A stretch of 64,000 nt of DNA from positions 45,077,882-45,141,881 of the forward strand of contig OX578280.1 in the NCBI GenBank assembly GCA_951217055.1. Reading direction: 5' to 3'. Positions 35,115 to 48,108 of this stretch are shown piece by piece. Under the pieces are notes generated by a model that was given only the letters and a program-made list of their open reading frames with translations, had not been told where the DNA came from and did not search any database. Position 1 is the first letter of the stretch. Each line of letters opens with the position of its first letter. A program made the translations under genes and the position numbers. This DNA is from Gerris lacustris (Eukaryota > Arthropoda > Insecta > Hemiptera > Gerridae).

Positions 35115-35680
35115 AGATTAAAATAGACTGCCAATTGATGTGGCACATAGCTTCCTCGCATCCTATCACGTACTATATTTTATGCTTTTACAAGCCATTA
35201 TTGTTTATTTTAATCTGTTAAAATTGTTTTGATTTTTTACATGCATTAAAGTATCAATTTATCAATATTTAAGGAGCGTAGAAATTAATCTGGAGCTATC
35301 TGCGGGCTACTTTAGACAAACCGTCCAAATTTCATAACAATCAGATAAATACTTTTTATGATATAGGTGTAAATAAATGTATGTTTGTGTGCATGTGGAA
35401 AAGAATGAAATGGGCGCACAAGGTTGAAACTTATTTGGGGCCAACAATGGGCTAATTATGACCTACCATCCAAATTGCATTAAAATCGGACCAATATTTT
35501 TTTTTTTAAATATTTTTGTTCGAAAAAATTGAACGACAGACCTACAGACAGACACGGAACAAAAAATGTTCCCTGATGTCAGAAACGGACATCTGTCTTG
35601 AAATTTTAAAATCGGAGACTTAAAAAATGTTCGTTCATCAGAAAGATCACATAGCTTCTGTAAGCTCGGTAGCAAAATTT
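35115..35680 (+). repeat. Family X repeat, near-complete copy
   Basis: Start ATAGACTGCCAATTGATGTG, then 'cttcctcgcatcctatcacg', 'taatctggagctatctgcgg', 'gaacgacagacctacagaca', 'aaatgttccctgatgtc' and end 'agcttctgtaagctcggtag'. Start and end are not inverted repeats of each other, so this is not a simple TIR element. No protein motif. About 560 bp, apparently full length. Confidence 0.75.
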
Positions 35681-36756
35681 AAAAAAAAACGGGAAAAAAT
35701 TAAATAAATTAGATAATAATAGGATGTGAAAGCATAACGCCATTAAAGTACGATAAGTACAGTAATTGGCGGGACTATTTAATTTCTATTTTTTTTTTAT
35801 TATAACATTTTTGTAAATAATTGAATAAAATATTATTTATACAGAAAAAGAGCTTTATTTATATAAAATAATAATTAAATAATTAAATTACTTTATTAAA
35901 ATCAAACAACTTACTTTTTTATTAATGTTTGTATAATGTTGATAATTTTATTAACTTTTTATTTAAAATAAATATAAATAATAAACTTATTAATATTTTA
36001 AAAAGTAGGAACCTGAATTGAAATCGATATTAGAAGAATAGGAGTTAATAGAAGTTTCTTAAAATGAATGCCATTCTCTGTTTATTGTGGATTGGATTAA
36101 AGTGAGGTAGAGCTAGGTGAAGTAAAAGTGAGCTCTTGTGCCTTCCTATGTCCCTGAGAGTACAAACCACCTTTTCCCACCTGCCATAGTTCTCCGACGT
36201 TATAAAATGTTAAAAATTGTAAATATATTTTTACGTGATATGTTACTTTCATTTCTCAATTGCCTCTGACAGTTTAATTAGTACTGAAATAAATAAAAAA
36301 AAATGGAGAATAGAGAGGATCAGTCAAAAATAAAAATAAAATTGTGTATTTACCAACGATTTAGAAAATGTATTTTCTATTTCAAGGTATACGCATGAAT
36401 GGGGATAAGATTTTTACTCTTGACTGATCCTCGCTATCTCCAATTTTTATTTTTACATTTGACTGATCCTCGCTATCTACAATATGTATTTATTGTTACT
36501 GGTATTTAATAATATTTATTAGATTGAAAACTCCTAACCTAGAATTCGTATGACATGGAAGAAAAACAAGTCAATATTTCATTATTTTCTTTTAGAACAT
36601 CCACACAGAAGAGAATATTGAAATTTAAATCTACTGGAGTTATAAATTCTTCATTTTCTCTTAAGGCGTGACCACACAAAGGTAATTATGTTAACCAAAT
36701 ACACTGTTCGTGAAAAACAAATGTAACATGTTAAAATTAACTATATAGGTATTAAC
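35681..36756. other. AT-rich intergenic
   Basis: No gene recognised. Near 36318-36480 the words 'gatcagtcaaaaataaaaat' and 'ttgactgatcctcgctatct' (the latter's core twice) make a small inverted/direct repeat cluster. Confidence 0.4.
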
Positions 36757-37406
36757 TAATAAACAGGTCAAGTGTGTGCACACATCGAGGGTCCGTAGAC
36801 AAACCTGTATAGCTTAAGTTAAATTAGCTTAATTAAAAGCTTACTTTGAACTATCCTATGGGTCTGATATTCTCAAAACACACAAACAAACTTCTAATAA
36901 AGTATTTTTTTCCACTGAACCGGACTACAACCATATAAATACACCGAAAACACCATAGTTATAAAAAAACGTATTTTGTCAATAAAAAATAAAATATTAT
37001 TTTTTTTCGAAATTTCCAAAAAGTGGTATCATTACTTTTGGTCGAAGAATGTTCAGGAATTTTTTCAGATTTTTTGCACTTCACATAAGCGAGATAGAGG
37101 GGGGGGGGGGACACGTTTAACACCCACTTCAAACTTGCCTACCCTCGCCCTATCAAAGTTATAACCAAAGCTTAATATATTTTTGTAATCAGCTCGACGT
37201 ACCCTTTCATATGACTACCCTAATTTTTTTGAAAATATTTTTTTTAAGTCGCTATATTTTTAAAATATGTGGGTAAGTACAAGACACATACATGCCAAAT
37301 TTCAAAGTGATCGGACGAAAGGTGTAGCCGTGAGAGCAGGCGACAGGTCGGACGGACAGACACACGCAGGAAAATATAAGGGTCCTTGGTTTTGCCTACG
37401 GACCCT
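36757..37406 (+). repeat. Family P element, copy 1
   Basis: Left end 'aaacaggtcaagtgtgtg' then AGGGTCCGTAGAC (36788); right end TGCCTACGGACCCT (to 37406). The word GGGTCCGTAG is inverted at the two ends. The interior has a G10 run, 'tatgactaccctaatttttt', 'catgccaaatttcaaagtga', 'gagagcaggcgacag' and a GGACAGACACACGCAGG tract. Other copies: 46564-47280 (-), 47507-48108 (+), right-end fragment 43850-44155. Confidence 0.75.
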
Positions 37407-37435
37407 AAAAATTAATGATGGCGAGAATCAGATAA

Positions 37436-37942
37436 AAAATAGGCTGCCAATTGGTATAGCACATAGTTTCTTCGCATCCTAGCACGTACTTCATTGATTT
37501 TATACGTCTAATATGTTTAATTGTTTCCCCCTTCATTTTAATCTCAAAATTGTTTGGACTTTTTACATAAATTAAAGTACCAATTTAGCAAAAGTTAAAC
37601 AGTACAGACGGTTCAAATTAATCTGGGGCTATCCGCGGGCTACTTTGTTTGTGCGCATGTGGAAGAGAAACAAATGAGCGCAGAAGGTTGAAGCTTTATG
37701 GGACCAACAATGAGCTAATTATGACCTACCATCCAAATTACATTTAAAACGAACGTGTAGTTTTTAAGATATTATGTTGGTTCGCAAAGATTGAGCGGCA
37801 GACAGACTCGGAACCAAAAATGTTCCCTGATGTCTGAAACGGATTTCTGTCTTGGGATTTTTGAAATTGGAGACCTAAAAATATTTTGTTCTTCAGAAGG
37901 ATCTTATAGCTTCCGTTACCTTCGGTAAGCTCGGAAGCAAAA
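37436..37942 (+). repeat. Family X repeat, internally deleted copy
   Basis: Has both family ends (ATAGGCTGCCAATTGGTATA at about 37440 and CTTCCGTTACCTTCGGTAAG at about 37911) but lacks part of the middle after 'cgggctactttg'. It lies 30 bp after a family P copy. Confidence 0.75.
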
Positions 37943-38099
37943 TTATTAATTACTTTTGAATGATCATCAATATCCTCAATCCTTATTAAACAAATTTTAT
38001 CAAAAGTCTGTGGAACTTGTTCACGAACTAGGGTCGTGCCTATAAAAAAAATTGTATTAACGCAGTAGTGTATTACCCTTTCTTATATATTATATCACA

Positions 38100-38310
38100 C
38101 TAATATATCACTATTTGGAAAAAAAATGTGTCGAATTTGGATGATAGGTCATAGGTATATTCGCACAATTTTTGCGAACCAACATAACTTAAAAAACTAT
38201 ACGTTCGATTTTAAAGAAATTTGGATGGTAGGTCATATTGAGCTCATTGTTGGTTCCATATATGATTCAACCTTTTGCGCCCATTTGATTCTCTTCCACA
38301 CTTACACAAA
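38100..38310 (-). repeat. Family X fragment (minus)
   Basis: 'atttggatggtaggtcatat' and 'attctcttccacacttac' are central family X words on the minus strand, with a short duplication of 'ttgcgaaccaacataactta' context. Both ends are missing. Confidence 0.6.
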
Positions 38311-38494
38311 CATTCATTTATTTACTTCGTAAATGTAATACATAAGCATGGAATAATATTTACAAAAATATCTATAGCATGAGTTTTTTTAAGTTAATAT
38401 GCATTTTTTTATCTTTTATTTCTAAGAGATAATGTATATAATTAATTAAAGACAAAATAAAGGCTTGTAGTTTTATAATAATATATACATATAC

Positions 38495-38647
<153 letters not shown>

Positions 38648-39289
38648 TATTTGAGCTGAAAAAAAGTTTTTTCCCATTAAAAATAAAAGTAAAAATGTTA
38701 TAATTTTCTATCCGTATAATTAATTCTTTGGGTTACAAACGAAGAAAGCATTAATTGGGTTCTGGCGGGGCTATGTAAAGGAAGAAAAAAAAATCTTGGA
38801 GGAAAATTTATTTGTAAAAATAGACACGTCTGAATTTTGGAATTATACAAACAACCCACAACTGACCCGGAAATAAAAACCAGTTCCGGTTTACCGAGGT
38901 ATTTTTAGCTTAAATTTGTAGAATGAGAGATAACCAATTTCCGTGGAAAAGGCTTTTTGCTTTTAAATAAGTGGAATAGATCTAAACGTAAATACATACA
39001 AGTTAATTTAAAGAGGGTTTATCTCAGGGTACCTGATATCTCATCTCTAGGAATTTTAATTGAATTCCATAATGATGAATCAACAGCAGTTTATTTTCAA
39101 AATACCACAATACCTAAGTCTTAAACCCCACATTTATCATCAGTTAACTGGTACACTTTAGTAAGCTAATGTTAAAACAGATATCTGTCTGTAGTTCTAT
39201 CTGTTGTTCAACATTTCTGCAAACCAAAACTACTCCTCTGATTTACATGAAATTTAGACACATTGATTTTAACTTTCTTTGCCGATTCA

Positions 39290-39502
39290 TTTCTCTTGCA
39301 CATGCGTACAATCTTTATTTCCAAGCTTACGGAAGCTATGTGATAATTCTAAAGAACTACATATTCTATGTCACCGCTTTCAAAAATTCCAAGATAGAAC
39401 TCCGTGTCAAACATCAGGGAAAATTTTTGGCTCTTCGTCTGCGTCCACATTTACACCTATATCTTCAAAAGCACTCATCCGATATTTAAGAAATTTTTGG
39501 AA
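39290..39502 (-). repeat. Family X fragment joined to family G
   Basis: 'tccaagcttacggaagctat' and 'caaaaattccaagatagaac' are the family X end on the minus strand. It passes at about 39500 straight into the minus-oriented family G copy, a second X-G junction in this window. Confidence 0.6.
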
Positions 39503-40277
39503 CGAATATCCTTATGGCACGTTCTGGAGCCCGAGAGTGAATCCGAAAAAAACGACCAAAATCACCGTCACGCAAAATCCATCACGAAATCTACAGATGA
39601 CGAAAACTTGAGTAAAAGCTCACCGCGTTAGATGAAATTTGGTGCACATGTTCATTTTACCAATGCCCAGGCTGGGTTCGTCGGAAAACGTTATCCGCCC
39701 AAGCGTTCACGCGCAACGCTCGCGTAAACGTAAGCTTTAAAAGACGGGAAAAAGTGTTATTAAGGAAGCCTGTTACTTGACTTGTTTTGATTATTTTTGT
39801 TATACATGTCAAAAATGTCACTTTGTTCTATAAATAAATAAAATATAATCATGTAAAATTTCACCCTGATACAAGCAGAAGCTGTAGAGTAGGGAAGAGC
39901 TATAATTTATAATATTTTAAATTAATTGGCCGGGTAGGTAGAAAACAGTTCTATTTCAATCCAAACTCATTTGACAAACATACTCTATCACTATAAACAC
40001 ATCATGATCAACTGTTTTCTTAAATTTAATATATATTTATAGTAAGACGCTTGCTTTAATGATACAAATAATGATTTTCTTTTAATTTTGCCTTAACTCT
40101 GCCACGTACAAACAGTTCGTTACTTTTAATTTTGTCTCTTTTCTAACTCCACCATGTATAAGTAGTTAGCAACGTATACGCACTTAGCAGTGTGATTTTA
40201 TAATTTATATTTAATGAAAAATGTAAGGAACTTCGTTCCTACCGGGTGTCCCGCGACACCACACGTATTTTTTGTTA
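39503..40277 (-). repeat. Family G element, minus copy
   Basis: Mirror image of 27128-27915: 'gcacgttctggagcccgaga', 'cgcgcaacgctcgcgtaaac', and end AAGGAACTTCGTTCCTACCG with 'gtcccgcgacaccacacg' (to about 40270). The degree of match to the 27128 copy is high across 700 bp. Confidence 0.75.
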
Positions 40278-40279
40278 GT

Positions 40280-41240
40280 CGAAAGTAGCCCGTAGATAGC
40301 CCCAGACTAATTTCAACCGTCTGCGCTCTTTAAATTTTGCAAAGGTGATGCTTTAATTCATATAAATATCAGAACTATTTTGACAGATTTAAAAAAAAAA
40401 AAACCGGGAAAAATTAAATAAATTTGAAAATTATAGGTTGTGAAAGCATAAGATCATTAAACAAATTAAAAGCGAACATTAAAGCGAGGAAGCTATGTGC
40501 CACACTAATTGGCAAACTATTTTTTTTATTTTATCGGAGCGTACTCAGTTGTAGGCGAAAATTTGATGTCAGTTGCGATAAAGACTGGGTACTGTTGACT
40601 AATTGTTATCTAATGACTAATGTTGACTGGATATTGGTAAGGTTTTATTCAATAGTGTAGAAGAGCTTATGTTAGAAGTATTAACACCCGCACTACATCA
40701 TATTGCGGGTTTAGACTTTCAGGTTTACCTTTACCCGTGTTATAATCTAAAGGTAAAACGATAGACCCAGATTAATTTCAATCACCTACGCGCATTAAAC
40801 ATCACTGAATTGAAACTTTAATGTGTATAAAAAAACCAATCTGGGGCTATCTGCAGGTTACTTTTGATAAACCATAAAAGTTTCATAAAAATCAAATGAG
40901 TACTTTAGATGATATAGGTGTAAATAAATGTATTTTTGTGTGCATGTGGAAAAGAATCAAATCGGTGCAGAAGGTTGAAACTTATGTGGGACCAACAATG
41001 GGCTAATTATGATCTACCACACAAATTTGATTAAAATCGAACGTATAGTTTTTAAGATATGTTGTTCGCAAAAATTGAGCGAAAGACCGACAGTCAAACA
41101 TAGAACCAAAATTTACTTCTGATGTCTGAAAAGGATTTCTATCTTAGAATTTTTGAAATCGAAGACAAAATATTTTCGTTCTTCAGAACGATCACATTTC
41201 TTCCGTTACCAAGGGTAGGCTTGGAAGCATAAGATGCGTT
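40280..41240. repeat. Family X pieces in both orientations
   Basis: 40280-40530 holds a minus piece ending 'gaagctatgtgccacactaa'; 40810-41230 a plus piece with 'aatctggggctatctgcagg', 'gggctaattatgatctacca' and 'cttccgttaccaagggtagg'. Between them about 250 bp are unassigned. Confidence 0.55.
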
Positions 41241-41245
41241 AAGAT

Positions 41246-42300
41246 ACGCTTTTCAATAAATATAAATTATAAAATCACACCGCTAAGTATGCGAGGTTAA
41301 CTACGTATACATGGTGGAGTAAAAGAGACAAAAATAAAAGTAACTAACTATTTGTAAATAATACGTGTGGTGTCGTGGAAGATCTGCCTATTAATAAATA
41401 ATACGTGTGGTGTCGCGGAACACCCGTTAGGAACGAAGTTCCTCACGCTTTTCAATAAATATAAATTATAAAATCACACCGCTAAGTATGCGAGGTTAAC
41501 TACGTATACATGGTGGAGTAAAAGAGACAAAAATAAAAGTAACTAACTATTTGTACTTAGAGGAATTAAGGCAAAATTAAAAGAAAAGCATTTTTTTATT
41601 ATTAAAGCGAGCGTCTTGCAATAAATGTGTATTGAAAAGAAAAGTTTATCATGATGAGTATAATTATAGTTAAGAGGGTGGTAGAACCTAGTGGTTGTAT
41701 TGAGAACAGTCCACTTCCCTATCTACCCGGCTACAGTTTAAAATATTATAAAATATATCATTTCACTACGCAAAAGCTTCTGCTTGTATCAGGTAAAAAT
41801 TTCACATGACTGTGTCAATTGTGCTGTAGATGTAGACTATGTGTATGAAGGTTTATTAAAATCGTTAAGTCAAAACGAAAAATATCGGTAAAAAACTAGT
41901 TTTCTCTATTTTAAACGTTTAGGTCCGCTTTAATAAATTTTAGCGATCTTTATCACTTCATAGCGGTGTCGGTGTTAGTTTTGTTTAAAGTTGTCTCATT
42001 AAATAGAAAAAGTTAGAATTTTTTCCAGACCAAAATTCCAATTTTACAATTAAACCTTAAATTTACGCGAGAGTTGCGCGCGAACGCTTGGGTATAGATA
42101 ACGTTGTCCAACGAACATGTCCTGGACAATGGTAAAATGATCATGTAATACCAAATATCAACTAAATCGGTCATCTTTTACTCAAGTTATCATCATGGGT
42201 AGATTTCGTGACGGTCAGTTTTGTGACGTTCGTTTTTTTCGGATTTACTCCCGGGCTCCAGACGCTGTAAAGTGCCGTAAGGAACTTGGTTCCAATAAAT
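41246..42300 (+). repeat. Family G element with a 200-bp tandem duplication at its left end
   Basis: 'gcttttcaataaatataaat' through 'gtaactaactatttgta' occurs at 41247-41358 and again at 41447-41556 (period 200). The intervening text carries 'acgtgtggtgtcg' twice and one GGAACGAAGTTCCT. The rest, with 'catagcggtgtcggtgttag' and 'gcgcgaacgcttgg', follows to a right end TAAGGAACTTGGTTCC near 42278. Confidence 0.7.
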
Positions 42301-43574
42301 TTTTAGCATTAATCTAAGGATAATTCCAGAAAAAAACTCTATTAGGGTGAAAAGTCCGAAGAGAATGAGTAACCTAAATAATTCTAGAACTTTATAATAA
42401 AGAAAAACCTTGATAAAAATCAAGAAATCTTATCAAGGAGCAAAACTCGCACAAAAAATATAACTTTAAACATCCAAAGGGTAGAATGAAAATATAAAAT
42501 AGAGAGGGAAGGACATCATGATAAAAAAAAGGTAATTTTAGGGACAAACTTGAGAATTCTTCAAGTGAAAGAATACTGAATAACTCAAGAACCTAACCTA
42601 CACTAAAAATTCTTGCGTGAGACTTTTACATTTATAAAGATACTAAGATCTAAGACAAAGGAAACCCCTTTTTCTTCTCCATTCTTAAGTAGTTCGGTTG
42701 GCACCAGCGTAAGAGTTTCCCCCATCCACTTACTTAAAGGTGATTCAACTATATTATTTAATTAAAGTTCCCTGCCTTCAACTTATCTTAAAATTCTCTA
42801 CGGTAAAGCTGACCTTTCGTATAAAATATGCAGATTTCATCAGGGCTACAAGTTTAGATTTACACGAGAGTTTTTATTTTTTTTATTTAACCTTTTTTTT
42901 TAATTTAATTTTTAATTTTAACCTTCTTTAACCCTTAAAGAAAATGTTATCTTTGTTAACAAAAAAACTAAACTTTTTGTAAAGTTGTATTTTTACTGCA
43001 CAAAGGACGAACGGTTTTTATGTATAAAATGATTATGAAGTAAGTTAAGTTAAAAGTACAATTTAATTTGGCCTCCTTTACTTTTAAAATAAAGTTGTTT
43101 TTTTTTTTTAAATATACTTGAAAAAGGTTTTTTTTGGGATGTTGTTAAAATTTTAAGTATGTTTTTCTTTTTATCTTTATCCTTAAGGAAGAAAGAAAGA
43201 AGGATAAGAAAAGGAATTTGTTATCCTTAAGGATGGAAGGAAAAGGAATGTTAGCTTTTAATGATTACTTTGTCTGCCTTTTTAAGGTTGGTGAACTCGA
43301 TCCTTTAGCTTTTACGTATTTCATTATTTAATGGAACAAGATTATTTTATTAACGTAAAAAAAAGAAGCAAAAGAAAGAAACAAGTATTGGATAAAGATT
43401 ACCACACTTTTACTTCTTTTGTGTTAAAACAACCATTAACAGAAGAAATGGAAAGAATAAATCCTCATTAAGACTTGGTTCAGTGAAATTTCTTGTTTTT
43501 TATCTTTCTTAAAACATTCTAATTTCTTGCTATGAAATTGTAAACGTAATTTTTTACACGCTTTTATTTAACTT
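42301..43574. other. AT-rich intergenic
   Basis: No gene recognised. A short purine-rich near-duplicate 'ttatccttaaggaagaaaga/ttatccttaaggatggaagg' lies near 43176-43245. Confidence 0.4.
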
Positions 43575-44155
43575 TACTTATCTCCAAATCTTAAAACCTG
43601 AATTTGATTCACTACCCAACAACCTATAGAAAGCTAAAACATATACAGATTACATATTTCCGATGACAGTATAATAATTAGTCATTAGTTAATTAATCAA
43701 CTATTAATTATTAATTTGTTCTTTGTTTGCCTCTAATCATAGTAACCAAAGTTAGACCTTAAAATCTAAATCTGACCCACTTCCTGACTACCTAGAAAAT
43801 TGAAACTTTCACAGATATCAGAGACATTCGTTTTAAAAAATTTTTACATAAATCTATAAAAGCGTGTTATCAACATTTTGTTTTAATATACTTGTTTCTT
43901 AACTATGTATAATAAAATAATATAATACCGTTCCATAAACATCGTTTTTTGACAAAAATGCAACCCTTAGTTTTTTCAAGGGTGATTTTTTGGGGCTCAC
44001 CTATAATTTTCCTGTGTTTGAGTTATTAAGTTATTACACATACCCAAAAGATTTAAACTTTTGAGTGCTTTCTGATCAGGTGCGTTACAGACAGACAAAC
44101 AAGAACAGAAATTTATAATGATCCTCCTTTTTGCCTATGGACCCTAAAAATTGGA
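43575..44155 (+). repeat. 'ctgactacctag' units followed by a family P right-end fragment
   Basis: Two units of the repeat seen at 16840 (near 43580-43700 and 43735-43815). From about 43850 to 44155 follows a family P-like right end finishing 'tttttgcctatggaccctaa', with a GACAGACAAACA tract at about 44090. Confidence 0.55.
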
Positions 44156-44690
44156 CTTACAACAATTTACCTTCTAGGGACAGATATATAAATTATACAT
44201 ATGTTAAAAATAAACTTGTGAGGCATATTGAATCAATACTAATGCAATGATAAATATGAGGGTTGACGAGAGCAAAATCAACAGTATTTAGTGGGCAAAC
44301 AAGCTATCAATTATCTGTCATTTACATTGACCTACTTTACTTTACTTCTCATTCATATTATGTCCCTCGTGTATCACTCATGTATCTCACTAAAATACAT
44401 TATATATATTTGAAAAAATATCGAGATATAAAACGTGACTGATGTATAGAGCAAATATACCATTTAACTTTCAAACTCTAATGTATGAAATGCATACGTC
44501 ACTTGTCCTTCGATTAGTATACATCAATATTACCATCCTTCAAAACTAGAACTAACTTGGTGTAGTAACTGAAAGCACTAAAATTGATCATAGTGCAAAA
44601 TAAGTTACTCTCATCAACATTTTTGTTACACTGTTTTTTATCTTACTTTAATTTATGTCAAAAATCCAAACAATTAAATAAATTAGACAA
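44156..44690. other. Intergenic, nothing recognised
   Basis: No supported feature. Confidence 0.4.
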
Positions 44691-44694
44691 TAAT

Positions 44695-45240
44695 GCCTTG
44701 AAAAAGCAAACAAGCAGTAAAGTAAGTGATAGGATGTGAGGAAACTAAGTAACCCACTAATTGGCAGTCTATTTTGTATTAAATGTACACCTTATCAATC
44801 ATTTTACCTCCCATATATTACACCATAAAGGTGTATTACAATAATTAATAAAACATTATGATTTAAATCTGAATATGAAATTCGATTGTAGATCATAATT
44901 AGCCCAATGTTGGTCCCAACATTCAAACTTCTGCGCCCACTTGTTTCTCTTCCATGTGCATAAAACATACATTTATTTACACCTATATCTTCAAAAGTAC
45001 TAATCTGATTTTTATGAAATTTGGATGGTTTGTCGAAAGTAGCCCGCAGATTGTCCCTCCTAAATGTCAACTGTCTGCGCTCTTTAAATTTTGAGTCATG
45101 TAAAAAATCAAAACAATATTAACAGGCTAGTAGCACAAGATAGGACTATACACGATAGGAGCTACCTATACATAAGATACAAGATAGGAGCTACCAAGGA
45201 TACAAGCGAGGAAGCTATTTATTATGCAAGGAAATGGGGC
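44695..45240 (-). repeat. Family X repeat, rearranged minus copy
   Basis: Holds 'ggaaactaagtaacccacta' with ATTGGCAGTCTATTTTG (start, minus), 'tagcccaatgttggtcccaa', 'tttcttttccatgtgcat'-type and 'gtagcccgcagattgtccct' words in an order that is not collinear with complete copies. A local 'gataggagctacc' duplication is at about 45157-45201. Confidence 0.55.
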
Positions 45241-45837
45241 ATGTAGCTATTAAGTGAAAGAGAAAGACGCCCAGATTACAAATAAATATATAAGTTTTAA
45301 TTTTATTTTATATTTGCACCATGTGTCCTTAAAAAATGAATTAGAGAAATGATATGAGAATAGTTATTCTTTGTAAAAAAAAAAAAAAACAGATTTAGGG
45401 GATTTTTCATATGCCACATACTGCGTGAGAAAAAAATGCGTGAGAAAATAAATGGGGGGGGGGGGGGCATATATTGGGGAGTGGATAAAAGGGGACATAA
45501 AATATTTGGCTAGACACACCGCAGTAGGTTCATCGCACTTGGACTATAAAAGAGTATATAAAGTCTATTGTTTCAAATGTCATAGCTAAAACACAATTTT
45601 AAATGGCAGCGATTTTGATGCGGCTGGGCAGATTATGATTGTTAAGGAATTCGTCCAATTTGTTAAATTTCCTACAGACACTTTGCGTGCGCTGAAAGCA
45701 CATACTTGGCCAATTCATTTAAAACTGCTATTTTCTATTACTTGCTATGTTTAATACTATGTCTATTACTTTCTAATGTTTCTTTAAAAAAAAAAAAAAA
45801 AAAGGATTTATTCCGAATAAATTTGATTCCATATTTT

Positions 45838-46430
45838 TTCTTCCGAGCTTACCGAAGGTAACAAAAGCTGTGTGATCGTTCAGAAGAACGAAAAAAAAAT
45901 AGATAGGTCTTCGATTTCAAAAATTCCAAGACAGAATTCCGTTTCAGACATCAGGGAACATTATTGGATCTGTGTCTGTCTGTCGGTCTGTCGTTCAATT
46001 TTCGCGAACTAACATATTTTACAAACCACCCGTCTAATTTCAATAAAATTAGCCCATTTTGGTCCTAAATAAGTTTCAACCTTCTGCGTCTATTTGTTTC
46101 TCTTCCACATGCGCACAAACATACAATTATTTTTTACACCTATTAGCTTCAAAAGTACTTATTCTATTTGTATGAAACTATAGTAGTTTATTGAAGGTAA
46201 CCCACAGATAGCCCCAGATTAATTTGAACCGTCTGGGCTCTTTAACTTTTGCTAAATTGATACTTTAATCCATGTAAAAAATCAAAACAATTTTAACAGA
46301 TTAAAAAAATAACGAGGGAAAAATTAAACAACTTAGACAACAATGGCTTGTAAAAACATAAAATATATAAAGTACGTGGATAGGATGCAAGGAAGCTATG
46401 TGCCACACCAATTGGCAGTCTTATATTATA
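45838..46430 (-). repeat. Family X repeat, near-complete minus copy
   Basis: From 'cttccgagcttaccgaaggt' (45841) through 'ggatctgtgtctgtctgtcg', 'attagcccattttggtccta' and 'gatagccccagattaatttg' to 'ctatgtgccacaccaattgg' (46396-46415). Collinear with 35115-35680 in reverse. Confidence 0.75.
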
Positions 46431-46563
46431 TGAAATGTCTTAAAATGTTGATTAAGAATATTTAGGTGTTTAATATTTTGATGCACACAATCAAGTTCTT
46501 TGTTAGATTACATTCAATCTTGATTAAAAAAAGGTTTTTTATCGTTTGGTTGGTATTTTTATA

Positions 46564-47280
46564 GGGTCCGTAGGCAAAACCAAGGACCCTTATATTTTCC
46601 TGCGTGTGTCTGTCCGTCCGTCCTGTCGCCTGCTCTCACGGCTACACCTTTCGTCCGATCACTTTGAAATTTGGCATGTATGTGTCTTGTACCTACCCAC
46701 ATATTTTAAAAATATAGCGATTAAAAAAATATATTTTCAAAAAGATTAGGGTAAAAAAACTTAAGGGATAATTTTTTTTTTCGACACCGTGAGGGGTATC
46801 ATATGAAAGGGTACGTCGAGCTGATTACAAAAATATATTAATCTTTGGTTATAACTTTGATAGGGCTAGGGTAGGCAAGTTTGAAGTGGGTTTTAAACGT
46901 GCCCCCCCCCCCCCCCTCTATCTCGCTTATGTGAAGTGCAAAAAATCTGATAAAATTCCTGAACATTCTTCGACCAAAAGTAAAGACACCACTTTTTGGA
47001 AATTTCGAAAAAAAATATTATTTTATTTTTTATTGACAAAATACGATTTTTTTATAATGATGGTCTTTTCGATGTATTTATATTGTTGTAGTCCGGTTCA
47101 GTGGCAAAAAAATACTTTATCAGAGTGTGTTTTGAGAATATCAGACCCATAGAATTGTTCAAAGTCAGCTTTTTAGCATTTTAAAAAAACACTATACACT
47201 TTACACTTAAACACTATATAGTGTGGCCTACGGACCCTCGCTGTGTGCTGACTAGCACACACTTGACCTGTTTATTTATT
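46564..47280 (-). repeat. Family P element, minus copy
   Basis: GGGTCCGTAGGCAAAACC at 46565 with 'tgcgtgtgtctgtccgtccg', a C16-type run at about 46901, and end GCCTACGGACCCT at 47238 followed by 'acacttgacctgtttattta'. Opposite orientation to the next copy, 227 bp away. Confidence 0.75.
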
Positions 47281-47506
47281 TCATAAAATAGAGGAATTTT
47301 AAAGGGTAGGTATAATAAATTGCCTCCAAACTACGATTCGCAGGGTATTTTATTCTTAAAATGGATGGAATGATGTAAAATAAATTCTAGATTCTATTTA
47401 ATCATTTCATTTAATCACTTGGTCTACATGATAATAGGAAACATAGCCACTGATTCCTAGCATGAGCACCCGCGGGATGGAGAAGGCGATTATATTTTTA
47501 AAAAAA

Positions 47507-48108
47507 TAAACAGGTCAAGTGTGTGATAGTCAGCTCACAGCGAGGGTCCGTAGGTAACACAGTATTGTTTTAGTAGTACCTATAGATGTAGTTTTTTAAA
47601 ATGCTAAAAAGCTTACTTTGAACTATCCTATGGGTCTGAACACACAAACAAACAAAAAAAATTTTTTTTTCGAAATTACCAAAAAGTGGTATCTTTACTT
47701 TTGGTCGAAGAATGTTCAGGCCTTTTTTCAGAATTTTTGCACTTTACATAATAAGCAAAATAGAAGGGGGGGGGGGGCTTTTCACACCAACTTCAAACTC
47801 GTCTATTCTAACCTAATAATTATATATTTTTGTAATCAGCTCGTCGTACCCTTTCATATGATACCCCACACGGTCTCTAGAAAAAACAACTATTTTTTAA
47901 CCCTTAAGTTTTGTTACCCTTATTTTTTTGAAAATTTTTTTTTTTAAGTCGCTATATTTTTGAAATGTGCGAGTAGGTACTATACACATGCATGCCAAAT
48001 TTCAAAGTGATCGGACGAAAGATGTATCGTGAGAGCAGGCGACAGACGGACGGACGGACAGACACACGCAGGAAAATACAAGGGTCCTTGGTTTTTCCTA
48101 CGGACCCT
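47507..48108 (+). repeat. Family P element, plus copy
   Basis: 'aaacaggtcaagtgtgtg' then AGGGTCCGTAGG at 47543 and right end CCTACGGACCCT at 48108, with a G12-13 run at 47766 and 'gagagcaggcgacagacgga'. Forms a large imperfect inverted repeat with the preceding copy. Confidence 0.75.
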
